This document shows, in pieces, positions 1-8,025 of a stretch of 13,062 nt of DNA. This DNA is from an uncultured Prevotellaceae bacterium (GTDB lineage: Bacteria; Bacteroidota; Bacteroidia; Bacteroidales; Bacteroidaceae). The position numbers were made by a program, and so were the translations under genes. The DNA is taken from the NCBI GenBank assembly GCA_945827465.1, contig CALZOH010000077.1:1-13062 (forward strand). The letters run 5' to 3'. The notes below the pieces were generated by a model. The model was not told the origin of the DNA. It made no database searches and saw only the letters and a list, made by a program, of their open reading frames with translations. The first letter of the stretch is position 1. Every line of letters starts with the position of its first letter.

Positions 1-59
1 CTTGGCTTACTCTTGTCTGGAGTGAGGCTTATGTAAAATAACGGATGAAAATCTAACGA

Positions 60-734
60 CTAAACAAAGGGAATAATAAACAGCAGGATGTAGTTCAACA
101 GAATGCAAGTGGACAACATATACATCTTCCTACAACTAAAGCCCGAGGGGGTCAGCCCCTCTGAAACTGCGTGCGGAAGATATTGAGGCATCTTATACAT
201 CATGAATTTATACAAGCCAAAGCCTATCACAATACCTATCAAGGTTCCTACCAGAACGTCTCCAAAATAATGTACGCCCAAATAAATTCGCGTATATCCA
301 TTCAGAGCTGCCCAACTGATGAGCAAGCATCCGGCTAGCCGGTGACGGAACAACAGGGAAAGAAATACGGCTACCGTAAATGTATTGGAAGCATGGGCCG
401 AGAAAAAGCCGTACTGACCACCCCGATAGTTGTTGACTACATCCACCAAGTACATTAACTGAGGATTTTGGGTAGGTCGGTAACGCTGCGTCAAGGGTTT
501 CACAATGCTGGACGAAAGTTGATCGCTGATGAGTATTCCCAAAAGAATCATGGCCAACACCATCAACAAACTCTTCCATCCGCCTTGTTGATAAACTAAA
601 TAAAGCAAGAGCAACCCGACCGGAATCCAAGTGATGGTCTGCGTAGCGGCATAGATGACTCCATCCCACATCAACGAATCGCTGCCGTTGATGAAGAGCG
701 TGATATCTTTGTCGAGTTCCAAAAGCGGATGCAT
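60..734 (-). CDS. PAP2-family membrane phosphatase (lipid phosphatase, LpxF-like candidate)
   Basis: A 224-residue integral membrane protein with the three-part signature of type 2 phosphatidic acid phosphatases. Motif 1 is K79-x6-R86-P87. Motif 2 is S112-A-H114, where the usual form is PSGH. Motif 3 is T148-R149-x5-H155-x3-D159, with Thr where Ser is usual. The phosphate-binding Arg/Lys and both catalytic His are therefore present. About six hydrophobic segments are visible, near residues 33-48, 55-72, 117-128, 133-146, 159-178 and 208-224. The family dephosphorylates membrane lipid phosphates on the outer face of the inner membrane. In Bacteroidota, members act on lipid A phosphates (LpxE/LpxF) or undecaprenyl pyrophosphate, and the sequence alone does not decide between them. 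It starts 21 nt after the batE stop and is the last gene of the bat operon, so it is probably co-transcribed. The family call is secure; the substrate is inference. Confidence 0.9.
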   Translation of the reverse strand: MHPLLELDKDITLFINGSDSLMWDGVIYAATQTITWIPVGLLLLYLVYQQGGWKSLLMVLAMILLGILISDQLSSSIVKPLTQRYRPTQNPQLMYLVDVVNNYRGGQYGFFSAHASNTFTVAVFLSLLFRHRLAGCLLISWAALNGYTRIYLGVHYFGDVLVGTLIGIVIGFGLYKFMMYKMPQYLPHAVSEGLTPSGFSCRKMYMLSTCILLNYILLFIIPFV

Positions 735-755
735 CGTCGGAATGAAAGGAGAAGG

Positions 756-1502
756 TTAGATGATTTCGATGTTCTTGAGAGGTATCCAACCGGTCTTGCC
801 ATCTGATAGGCGCACCTGCAACCAATCGCGCATGGTGTTGTCGAGAATCTTCACTTTGGTACCTTCGTGCAGTTGGAAGAGCTCCGTTCCGCCATTCGAC
901 GGGGTACTTCTCACCTTAGATGTTTGCATCACGATGGCATGCGTATTATCGAGATATTGGCAACGCTGAATGTAGGCAAATTCGTTGAAAAGCAATACGC
1001 AGACCAAGAAAGCCACACCAATGCCGAAGCCTAACTTGCGCACCAACATTCGACGACCGAAGAAATAGAGCAATACGCAGGCCAGAAGTCCCACAAAGGA
1101 GGCGATAGCCATTTTTCCCCATTGGTCGGCATTGAAGATGTTGATCATGGAGCGTATCCAATAGAACAAAAAGAAGTCTTCGGTCGACTCAATCTTATCA
1201 ATGGTCTTACTGCGAGCCAAGGTCAGGTTGAAACGGATGTCGGCATCGCCGGGCTCACGATTGGAAGCCTTCTCGTAATTGAGGATGGCATGACCGATAT
1301 CATGAAGGCGGTAATAGGCATTTCCCAAATTGTAATACAACTCGGCATTGTCGGCTTCCTTCAACAACTTTTCATATTCGGCGGCAGCCTGCTGGAACTT
1401 TTCGGCAGCATAAAGGCTGTCGGCTACCTGCTTTTGTGCCGAAGCGGCAGGAGCAGCCAACCAGAAAATCAATCCTAATAGATATATGACAAACTGTTTC
1501 AT
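756..1502 (-). CDS. batE: BatE: TPR and SH3-like aerotolerance protein
   Basis: A 248-residue protein beginning with a signal peptide (about 1-22, ending APAASAQ). TPR-type repeats follow at roughly 25-95 (AELYYNLGNAYYRLHDIGHA is typical). Two closely spaced membrane helices lie near 130-149 and 156-173, and a C-terminal bacterial SH3-like domain near 188-248 contains VRSTPS and the W239 in GKTGWIP. With the signal peptide removed, this topology puts both the TPR domain and the SH3 domain in the periplasm, with a short cytosolic loop between the helices. The architecture and position after batD match BatE of the Bacteroides aerotolerance operon. Its ATG overlaps the batD stop by 4 nt (ATGA), implying coupled translation. 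TPRs suggest a scaffold role, and SH3b domains often contact cell wall. The molecular function is not established. Confidence 0.9.
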   Translation of the reverse strand: MKQFVIYLLGLIFWLAAPAASAQKQVADSLYAAEKFQQAAAEYEKLLKEADNAELYYNLGNAYYRLHDIGHAILNYEKASNREPGDADIRFNLTLARSKTIDKIESTEDFFLFYWIRSMINIFNADQWGKMAIASFVGLLACVLLYFFGRRMLVRKLGFGIGVAFLVCVLLFNEFAYIQRCQYLDNTHAIVMQTSKVRSTPSNGGTELFQLHEGTKVKILDNTMRDWLQVRLSDGKTGWIPLKNIEII

Positions 1503-3346
1503 TTTTTCTTCTTTAAGATACTGTCTAACTTACCTATCAACTGAGTGGCCTCATCATACACTTCTTGGGTAGACTTGTGATGAGTGGAAGCCTGCGAGAA
1601 GCGGAAGAATTCGCAATCGTTCAACAGCTTCAGATAAGCGTCGGAGAGTTCTTGAGGAACAGACTGCTCTTCAAATGCCTCACGGATGCTATCCATGGTC
1701 AGACCGCTCATCGGAATGCTCAGTTTATCGCTCACATAGCCTTGAAGTGCATGCAACGTTTCTTCGTAGAAGGCATCGCTCTTATCTTCCTTGAGCAAAC
1801 GGGCTGCCTTCTTCAATCGACGCGAAGCCGCCTTATTGGCCCCACGGATACGCTGCCCCTGAACGTCGCCGCTCATGATGGACTGACGGCGCAGGCAGAA
1901 GAAGACAATGCAGAACACCACAAATGCAACCGCATAACACAACCAATAGGAACTACGGTTCCAGAACAAATTCTCATGACGCTTGTGCAGGCGGATATCC
2001 TGCGACTTGATGTAGCGGATGTCGCTACGCGCCAAAATCTCCTGCTGTTTTTCGGAATAGATGTTCTTCTCGCCCTTGGCAACAGTCACCTTGATGGAAT
2101 CGGAATAAATGGTCTTGTATGTATGTGAAGACGTGTCGAAATAAGTAAACTCAACGGGAGGAATCACGTATGTACCCTTATGCTTGGGAACAGCGACATA
2201 ATCAATGGTCATCTTGCCCACCATTCCGTCGGCCGTCAACTTTGACTGCGTATTCTGCTTGGGAGCATACGTGTCGAAGTCGGAAGGGAACTGAATGTTG
2301 GGAGCTTTAATCAGGTCAACATTACCCGTGCCACTGATCTGCACCTGCAGATTCAAGGATTCGTTCTCACGTGGCTGAGTAGTCTTCACAATAGACTTAA
2401 TGGTGAAATTACCCACAGCGCCAGAAAAGTTTTCCGGCTTGTCGGGCAAAGGCTTCACCTCAATATCCAAAGCCGGAGCCATGATGGACTTCTTCTTCTG
2501 AACCACACTCGAATGGCCATTAAAGAATTCTTCTAACAAATCAACATTGGGATTGATAAACTGGATCACACCATCGAACTTGATGGAAGGAATCGTAAGT
2601 TTTCCGGTTTGCTGTGGAAACATTACGTACTGACTCCAAACGGTAGTATTGTATTTTTGTCCGTTATAAGTATCCAGGGTAAATGACTTCTGCTGCGGCA
2701 GAGGAATTTCCTTGACCATAAAACCTTTCAAATCGGGCATCTTTCCAGCCAGTTGTCGCAAATCCAGACGCGTATAAACACGATAGGTCAACAGAATCGG
2801 CTCCTGTTCGTAAACCTGACTCTTGTTGGCCGTAACCGTAATAAAGAGGTCCTTGTTGGAAATGCGGTCGGCAGTACTTCGAGAAGCAGAAGGAGATGCA
2901 GCCGCTGAAGATCGCTGTCCTTGGGCCGAAGCAGATGAACCGCCGCCTCTGTCGTCTTCCACTACTTTGATGTTAACGGTATTTGAACGATAGTTCTTAC
3001 CGTCCACCGTCACCGTAATAGCCGGCAAAGTAAATGTTCCGGCCTTCTGCGCCATCATGGTGTATCCATATGTCACCGAGCTGACCGACGATTGCTTGCC
3101 GTTAATAATCTGTACGCTGTAACTCGACGACATGCTGGGACCATACAATATCTCAAAATCGGGAATCTTGTCCAAGCGCGTCGCACTCTTTACGTCTCGC
3201 GTATTGACTTCATATTCCAAACGGAACTGATCCCCCACCGCCACTACTTCGGGCGCCGATGCCACTACTTTCACCTGAGCATCGACGGGGATAAATAAGA
3301 ATGAGAATGATAAGAAAAAAAGGACTTTAAGAATATCTACTTTCAT
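1499..3346 (-). CDS. batD: BatD oxygen-tolerance family membrane protein
   Basis: A 615-residue protein of the BatD family. It has an N-terminal signal peptide (about 1-23, ending PVDAQ) and a large extracytoplasmic beta-rich region from about 24 to 440, interrupted by a Ser/Ala-rich linker at about 133-160. One membrane helix lies at about 466-486. A basic, helical cytosolic tail at about 500-612 includes a segment around 525-585 that also appears in the 355-residue protein encoded at 6088-7155. The N-terminal part contains repeated Ig-like units with motifs such as AGTFTLPAITVTVDGK and TGKLTIPSIKFDG. It lies 3 nt downstream of batC and overlaps batE by 4 nt. BatD proteins are taken to work with the vWA proteins BatA/BatB at the inner membrane. 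The biochemical role is unknown, and family assignment rests on architecture, length and gene order. Confidence 0.92.
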   Translation of the reverse strand: MKVDILKVLFFLSFSFLFIPVDAQVKVVASAPEVVAVGDQFRLEYEVNTRDVKSATRLDKIPDFEILYGPSMSSSYSVQIINGKQSSVSSVTYGYTMMAQKAGTFTLPAITVTVDGKNYRSNTVNIKVVEDDRGGGSSASAQGQRSSAAASPSASRSTADRISNKDLFITVTANKSQVYEQEPILLTYRVYTRLDLRQLAGKMPDLKGFMVKEIPLPQQKSFTLDTYNGQKYNTTVWSQYVMFPQQTGKLTIPSIKFDGVIQFINPNVDLLEEFFNGHSSVVQKKKSIMAPALDIEVKPLPDKPENFSGAVGNFTIKSIVKTTQPRENESLNLQVQISGTGNVDLIKAPNIQFPSDFDTYAPKQNTQSKLTADGMVGKMTIDYVAVPKHKGTYVIPPVEFTYFDTSSHTYKTIYSDSIKVTVAKGEKNIYSEKQQEILARSDIRYIKSQDIRLHKRHENLFWNRSSYWLCYAVAFVVFCIVFFCLRRQSIMSGDVQGQRIRGANKAASRRLKKAARLLKEDKSDAFYEETLHALQGYVSDKLSIPMSGLTMDSIREAFEEQSVPQELSDAYLKLLNDCEFFRFSQASTHHKSTQEVYDEATQLIGKLDSILKKKK

Positions 3347-3349
3347 TGT

Positions 3350-4042
3350 TTACCAATTCTTTTCTACATTTTTTTGACGTTGTTGCTGTGCCTGACGCAC
3401 CTTCTGTTGGGTTTTGTTTTCTTCCATCATGGCAGCGCGCAACATCTGTTCAGCATTTTCTTTCGACATTTGATTCTTCTGCTGCTCCTTACCATGCTGA
3501 TCTTGCTGTTGCTGCTTTTGCTTCTGTTGATCGTCTTTCTCGTTGGTCTTTTCGTCCTCGTTTTGCTTGTTGTTGTCCTGTTGTTGATTGTTGGGATTCT
3601 TCTTCAACTGATATTGACACAAAGCCAGATTATAACGAGTACGGTCGTCAATAGAATAATTACGCAACGACTCCTTATAGCATTCTATGGCCTGGGCAAA
3701 CTGTTTTTGCGACTGCAAAATCACGCCCATGTTATGATAGATGGCAGCCTTAAAGAACGGATTCTTCTCCGTCTTGACGGCTTCCTCATATTCTTTCATG
3801 GCATCTTTGGGCTTGCGCTGCGACAAGAGAGCATTGCCCAAGTTGTAGCGGGCACGACTATTAGTGGGATTCAACTCCAAAGCCTTGCGGTAATTCACAT
3901 CGGCATCGGCAAACTTATCTTGCTTGAATTGAGTATTACCGCGGCGAATGTAAGCATTCTCTTCCGTCTGAGCCGACAAGCAGTACGGGCAAATCAGGCA
4001 CACCATCAACAGAAGATATTTCATAACAGCATTACTTTTCAT
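3350..4042 (-). CDS. batC: BatC: periplasmic TPR protein with Q/N/K-rich tail
   Basis: The open frame extends to an ATG at 4093, but I place the start at 4042. The extension would lie inside batB, would bury the signal peptide behind a basic stretch, and would give a 62-nt overlap. Starting at 4042 gives 230 residues and an 11-nt overlap with the batB end; another ATG at 4024 is also possible. Visible are a signal peptide (about 1-24, ending CLSAQ) and about three TPR units at roughly 28-145 (YNLGNALLSQRKPKDAMKEY, YHNMGVILQSQKQFAQAIE). A highly charged, low-complexity Q/N/K/E tail runs from about 149 to 230. There is no later membrane helix, so the mature protein is probably soluble in the periplasm. 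The position between batB and batD and the TPR content match BatC of the aerotolerance operon. A scaffold role is inferred. Confidence 0.88.
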   Translation of the reverse strand: MKSNAVMKYLLLMVCLICPYCLSAQTEENAYIRRGNTQFKQDKFADADVNYRKALELNPTNSRARYNLGNALLSQRKPKDAMKEYEEAVKTEKNPFFKAAIYHNMGVILQSQKQFAQAIECYKESLRNYSIDDRTRYNLALCQYQLKKNPNNQQQDNNKQNEDEKTNEKDDQQKQKQQQQDQHGKEQQKNQMSKENAEQMLRAAMMEENKTQQKVRQAQQQRQKNVEKNW

Positions 4043-5063
4043 TGTTCTTGAATAATTTAATTTTACCGAAAAGCGGATTCTTCTTTTCATCAATCAACAA
4101 TTCCAGCATCAGCAGGATGAGGGCAATCCAGGCGAATATCTGGAAGTGTTCTGCATAATTGGAATACGAAACAGCACCCAAGTCTTGTTTCTCCATTTTG
4201 TTCAGCTCATAATAAAGACGATCCTGAGCAATATTGGAGTTATCGACATGAATGAATACGCCCTTACCGACCGTTGCCACCTGCTTACACATCTCCGAAT
4301 TCAGCTTGGTCACTACCACATTGCCTGAACGGTCGCGCAAGTAATCTCTGCCTCCTTCGATGGGAATAGTCGAGCCCTTTTCACTACCAATGCCGAGCAC
4401 AAAAACCCTGACACCATTCTTGGCAGCTTCGGCCGCCATTTCTTCGGCCTTCCCTTCATGGTCTTCACCGTCGGTAATAATCAGAATGGCGCGTTGCACA
4501 TTCTTTTGCTTCGTAAAACTATTCATGGCCAATTGCAAAGCGTCACCGATATTCGTACCCTGCGTGGCAATCATCGAGGGATTGATTGCATCCAAAAACA
4601 TGCGGGCCGAAACCAAATCGCTCGTAATAGGCAACTGAATAAAGGCATCGCCGGCAAAAACAATCAAACCCACCTTATCGTTCTTGAGTTTATCCGAAAT
4701 ATTTGATACAAGATTCTTCGCTTTCTCCAAACGATTGGGAGCAACATCTGTAGCCATCATGGAGTTGGAAATATCCAAAGCAACCATTAATTCTATTCCT
4801 TTTCGCTCATCGGTTTCCAACTCCAAGCCCAACTGCGGACGCGCTTGCATAATAATCAGACATGCCAAAGCCAACATCAACAGCGCAAACTTAATGATAG
4901 GCCGCCAGAATGACGTACCCGTCATCAGTTGACCAATCAAAGCATACTCGCCCAAAAGCTTGATGCGTTTCTTGCGTTGGAAGTACAAACCAATATAAAG
5001 TAATACCAACACCGGTATTACTATCAAAATATAGAGATAATCGGGATTTTCAAATCTAAACAT
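4032..5063 (-). CDS. batB: BatB: membrane-anchored vWA-domain protein
   Basis: A 343-residue protein with two N-terminal membrane helices (about 10-28 and 54-72), a von Willebrand factor A domain at about 90-285, and a C-terminal helix at about 308-324. The metal-ion-dependent adhesion site is complete: D97-I-S99-N-S101, T170 in GTNIGDA, and D198 in ITDGED. It is therefore likely to bind a divalent metal and a partner protein. The soluble domain lies between helices 2 and 3. It resembles the neighbouring BatA closely (LDISNSM/IDISTSM, VGLIVFAGDAF/IGLTVFAAEAF), so the two are tandem paralogues. It begins 13 nt after batA and its last codons overlap the batC start. MoxR ATPases are thought to remodel vWA proteins of this type. 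The exact complex is unproven. Confidence 0.94.
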   Translation of the reverse strand: MFRFENPDYLYILIVIPVLVLLYIGLYFQRKKRIKLLGEYALIGQLMTGTSFWRPIIKFALLMLALACLIIMQARPQLGLELETDERKGIELMVALDISNSMMATDVAPNRLEKAKNLVSNISDKLKNDKVGLIVFAGDAFIQLPITSDLVSARMFLDAINPSMIATQGTNIGDALQLAMNSFTKQKNVQRAILIITDGEDHEGKAEEMAAEAAKNGVRVFVLGIGSEKGSTIPIEGGRDYLRDRSGNVVVTKLNSEMCKQVATVGKGVFIHVDNSNIAQDRLYYELNKMEKQDLGAVSYSNYAEHFQIFAWIALILLMLELLIDEKKNPLFGKIKLFKNNEK

Positions 5064-5076
5064 ACGAACTTCTCAT

Positions 5077-6078
5077 TTAGGGTATTCTACGAAGAATGGT
5101 ATGACGAATCAGTACTTCCAAGAGCAATGAAATCAAAGCAATCAGACCAAACGTCTGAAAGGCTTCATAACGCTTGCTGTACTGTTTTACCAGAATCTTT
5201 GTTTTCTCAAGTTTACCAATGTCATCGTAAATCTGACTCAACTCCTTGTTGTTGGTAGCGCGATAGAACTTGCCGCCGGTCTTGTCGGCAATATCAATGA
5301 GTGTTTGTGAATCGATTTCGACAGGCATCTGAACGTATTGCACTCCTCCACCCGGCAATGGATAAGGATATGGAGCCGTTCCATTGGTACCTACACCGAT
5401 GGTATAGACCCTGATTTTATTCAGACTGGCAATCTCGGCCGCTGTTTGTGGAGAGATATCACCCTTATTGTTTGAACCGTCGGTAAGAAGAATGATCACC
5501 TTACTCTTTGCCTTGCTTTCCTTCAGTCGACTGATGGCATTGGCCAAACCCATACCGATGGCAGTTCCGTCGTCAATCAGACCGCGAGCGGCCAAGTCAC
5601 ATTCCACCCCCTTGAACATATTGAGCAGCGAAACATGGTCAGTCGTGAGCGGACATTGCGTGAATGCCTCGGCAGCAAACACCGTCAATCCGATGTTGTC
5701 ATTCGGACTATTGGAAATAAACTGTGAGGCCACGTTTTTAGCAGAGGTGATGCGGTTAGGTGAAAGGTCCTCCGAAAGCATACTGGTCGAAATATCGATA
5801 GCCAACATAATGTCCAAACCCGTCACCTCTGAATCCTTCCAATGATTTTGAGTTTGAGGACGTGCTAACACCAAAATAATCATGGTCAGCGTAAGAAGGC
5901 GTAAACAGAAGGGGACATGTATCAAATACAACTTCTTGCTGACGGGAATATAGCGATAAGCCTGCGTATCGGGAACCCTTAATGTAGGTTCCTTCTTTTT
6001 CCTAAACATTACATACCATATAATGTAAGGAATCAGCAGGAGCAATAAGAATAATAATTCACTATTAGCAAATGTCAT
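5077..6078 (-). CDS. batA: BatA: membrane-anchored vWA-domain protein
   Basis: A 333-residue vWA protein with membrane helices at about 7-23, 57-73 and 306-324 and the vWA domain at about 88-290. All MIDAS positions are present: D95-I-S97-T-S99, T172 in DGTAIGMG, and D200 in LLTDGSNN. The segment LARPQTQN just after helix 2 and SPNRI after the MIDAS loop are shared with BatB. A Gly/Pro/Tyr-rich loop at about 232-250 (PYPYPLPGGG) is an insertion not seen in BatB. The gene lies 9 nt downstream of the 355-residue membrane protein gene and 13 nt upstream of batB. In Bacteroides fragilis the bat operon has been linked to aerotolerance. The metal-binding vWA call is secure, and the partner and pathway are inferred from context. 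Confidence 0.94.
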   Translation of the reverse strand: MTFANSELLFLLLLLIPYIIWYVMFRKKKEPTLRVPDTQAYRYIPVSKKLYLIHVPFCLRLLTLTMIILVLARPQTQNHWKDSEVTGLDIMLAIDISTSMLSEDLSPNRITSAKNVASQFISNSPNDNIGLTVFAAEAFTQCPLTTDHVSLLNMFKGVECDLAARGLIDDGTAIGMGLANAISRLKESKAKSKVIILLTDGSNNKGDISPQTAAEIASLNKIRVYTIGVGTNGTAPYPYPLPGGGVQYVQMPVEIDSQTLIDIADKTGGKFYRATNNKELSQIYDDIGKLEKTKILVKQYSKRYEAFQTFGLIALISLLLEVLIRHTILRRIP

Positions 6079-6087
6079 AATACCAAT

Positions 6088-7155
6088 TTAAAAGAAGAGA
6101 AAATAAATCTGCTTTCCGATTAAATAAAGAATGACGGTACAACCGATAAGAATAGCGACATTCACCAGTTTCAAGACCAAACGACTTCTGCGCGTACGCT
6201 GAATTTCGGGCGATACCACCACCTTCTCCTTCGGCTTTTCTTCCACTTCAAGTTTAGTTGCCTGAATAAAGTCTACAGCACGCAAAAGGTTCTTGTCATT
6301 TTCGTTCAACAAAGTGCGGAACTTCGCAAACTTCACCAAGTCGGCTGTCTGAAAGAGTTCCTGCAGTTCTACTATGGAAGTCTTATCTTGCTGTTTGGTC
6401 AGATGCTCGATAATCTCGCCTGACGTCATTTCCTGGGCATTAAAGCCATAACGTTTTTGGATGTAACTACGCAGGATGTCAGTAAGTCGGGTATAATACT
6501 CCTTGGTGTCGTCATGAACCTCTGTTTGATGATTGATTTTCTCAATTTCAGAAATAGCCCACTGATGCGGAGGCAAAGCCGGACGAATACGGAACTTGCG
6601 AATGATAGGCCGATTGTTGTAAAGTTGTATGTAGATATAGCCTACTATCAAGAGTAAAACAATCAGCAGTAACGACAAGTAAAATATACCTTTCCATTCA
6701 TTCCAGGAAAAAGGAACATCGGCAATCTCCTTGGGACCATAGAAGTTCTCCAAATGCAAGGTGTCGATTTCCATTGTTTCCACCTTCAAAGCCAAACTTT
6801 GAGAAGCATAAACCTTGTTATCTACCCTCACCCTGAATGGAGGTATATAATATAATGTAGAGTCAAACGAAGTAATGGTATATACCTTGGTAGTCTGTTT
6901 CTGATTTTCATTACCGGTATCCTTGGGCTCAGAGATTTCTTCGTTAAGCACCTCCAAACCGGCTACAATCTGCTTGTCAGGAAATACGGGGAAAGTGATC
7001 TTCTGATTCTCACCTGCCACAACTTTCAAGGAAATATGAGCCTGTTCTCCAATCAGAATCACTGCAGAATCGATTTCAACCGATACCACTACCTGAGCCT
7101 TTACCAAAGTAAAGGATACCAACAGGCAGAAAAGAAGAAATATTTTTCTAATCAT
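6088..7155 (-). CDS. Bat-operon membrane protein of BatD-like architecture, unnamed
   Basis: A 355-residue protein conserved in position in Bat operons but without a name I can defend. It has a signal peptide (about 1-20, ending LVKAQ) and a periplasmic beta-rich domain at about 21-150. A membrane helix lies at about 156-177, and a helical domain at about 195-300 is predicted cytosolic. A basic linker leads to a second helix at about 327-346. The 220-280 segment (YYTRLTDILRSYIQKRYG, then MTSGEI and LVKFAKF) lines up by eye with the BatD cytosolic tail (FYEETLHALQGYVSDKLS, then LTMDSI and EFFRFSQ). I read it as a shorter BatD-like or DUF4381-like protein. Its ATG follows the DUF58 stop directly with no spacer, so translation is coupled. 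A role supporting the vWA/MoxR assembly is inferred only. Confidence 0.82.
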   Translation of the reverse strand: MIRKIFLLFCLLVSFTLVKAQVVVSVEIDSAVILIGEQAHISLKVVAGENQKITFPVFPDKQIVAGLEVLNEEISEPKDTGNENQKQTTKVYTITSFDSTLYYIPPFRVRVDNKVYASQSLALKVETMEIDTLHLENFYGPKEIADVPFSWNEWKGIFYLSLLLIVLLLIVGYIYIQLYNNRPIIRKFRIRPALPPHQWAISEIEKINHQTEVHDDTKEYYTRLTDILRSYIQKRYGFNAQEMTSGEIIEHLTKQQDKTSIVELQELFQTADLVKFAKFRTLLNENDKNLLRAVDFIQATKLEVEEKPKEKVVVSPEIQRTRRSRLVLKLVNVAILIGCTVILYLIGKQIYFLFF

Positions 7156-8025
7156 TTATTTTCGCTTAGAGAATAAATTAATGAGCGCTTTCACATAGTC
7201 TTCGTCCGTACGTACCGACACCATATCGACTTGGCTCTTGGTCATTATCGTCATCAACGATGCTTGCAGCATGCTCCAATTGCGACGATGAGCTTCACGC
7301 ACCTTCTTACTTGAAGAGTCGATATATTGCTCATGACCTGTTTCGGCATCACAAACCTTGATGAGTCCTACGTTTGGAAGTTCCGACATAAAGCGGTCGT
7401 AAACTTGAATGGCTACCACGTCGTGCTTGCGATTGGCTACCACCATGGGTTGCAAGTAATCATGATAGTCAATAAAGTCACTGATCAGGAATGATGTGCA
7501 ACGCTTTCTTTGAGTATTCATCAAGAACTCCAATGCGACTTGGATGTCCGTCTTGTTTCCTTCGGGCTGGAACACCAGCAGTTCATGAATAATATAAAGG
7601 ATGTGCTTCTTTCCTTTTTTGGGTGGAATATATTTCTCCACCTTATCAGAAAAGAGGATAACACCTATCTTGTCGTTATTCTGAATGGCCGAAAATGCCA
7701 ATGTGGCTGCAATCTCGGTAGCCACGTCACGTTGAAATGATTTGGCTGTACCGAATGAAAGACTGGAGGAAACATCTATCAACAGCATGACTGTCATTTC
7801 GCGTTCCTCTTCATACACCTTAACATAGGGATGGTTAAAACGCGCCGTTACATTCCAATCTATATCGCGCACATCATCGCCGGGCTGATATTCTCGCACT
7901 TCAGAAAAGGACATACCTCGTCCTTTGAATGCCGAGTGATACTCGCCCGCAAATATATTGTTCGACAGAATTTTTGTTTTGATTTCAATCTGTCGGACAC
8001 GCTTCAACAATTCGCTTGTATCCAC
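7156..8025 (-). CDS. DUF58 family protein (vWA-like, MoxR partner)
   Basis: A 289-residue soluble protein with the DUF58 hallmark REYQPGDDVRDIDWNVTAR at about 44-62, followed by a vWA-like fold with D84-V-S86-S-S88 resembling a MIDAS. No membrane helix or signal peptide is seen, so it is expected in the cytosol. The start is a GTG at 8025-8023 that shares one base with the moxR stop (TAGTG). No ATG lies before the DUF58 motif except M38, which would remove conserved sequence, so the GTG start is preferred. DUF58 proteins are almost always encoded next to MoxR ATPases and are thought to be their partners or adaptors. Here it would link MoxR to the membrane vWA proteins BatA/BatB. That link is inferred from gene order. 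Confidence 0.92.
   Translation of the reverse strand: MDTSELLKRVRQIEIKTKILSNNIFAGEYHSAFKGRGMSFSEVREYQPGDDVRDIDWNVTARFNHPYVKVYEEEREMTVMLLIDVSSSLSFGTAKSFQRDVATEIAATLAFSAIQNNDKIGVILFSDKVEKYIPPKKGKKHILYIIHELLVFQPEGNKTDIQVALEFLMNTQRKRCTSFLISDFIDYHDYLQPMVVANRKHDVVAIQVYDRFMSELPNVGLIKVCDAETGHEQYIDSSSKKVREAHRRNWSMLQASLMTIMTKSQVDMVSVRTDEDYVKALINLFSKRK

Noticed and set aside
6..26. Stem-loop downstream of the PAP2 gene
   Set aside because: A 7-bp stem with one G-U pair and a 7-nt loop is visible, but no T-run follows within the window, so a terminator cannot be supported.
208..825. 205-codon minus-strand frame overlapping the PAP2 gene
   Set aside because: It is out of frame with a protein that has complete family motifs, and its own product shows no recognisable domain.
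1565..2128. 187-codon plus-strand frame inside batD
   Set aside because: It is antisense to the conserved batD coding sequence and has no domain or promoter of its own.
3480..3600. Apparent CAG/TTG-type repeat tract
   Set aside because: It is explained by Gln-codon runs in the batC tail. There is no regular repeat unit, so it is not a satellite or CRISPR array.
3374..4051. Long plus-strand open frame (225 codons) opposite batC
   Set aside because: Its Leu-rich product is the antisense reading of the Gln/Lys-rich batC tail, and it overlaps a well-supported gene along its full length.
4043..4093. Upstream extension of batC to the ATG at 4093
   Set aside because: It would lie wholly inside batB and put a basic 17-residue leader before the signal peptide. 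The ATG at 4042 fits better.
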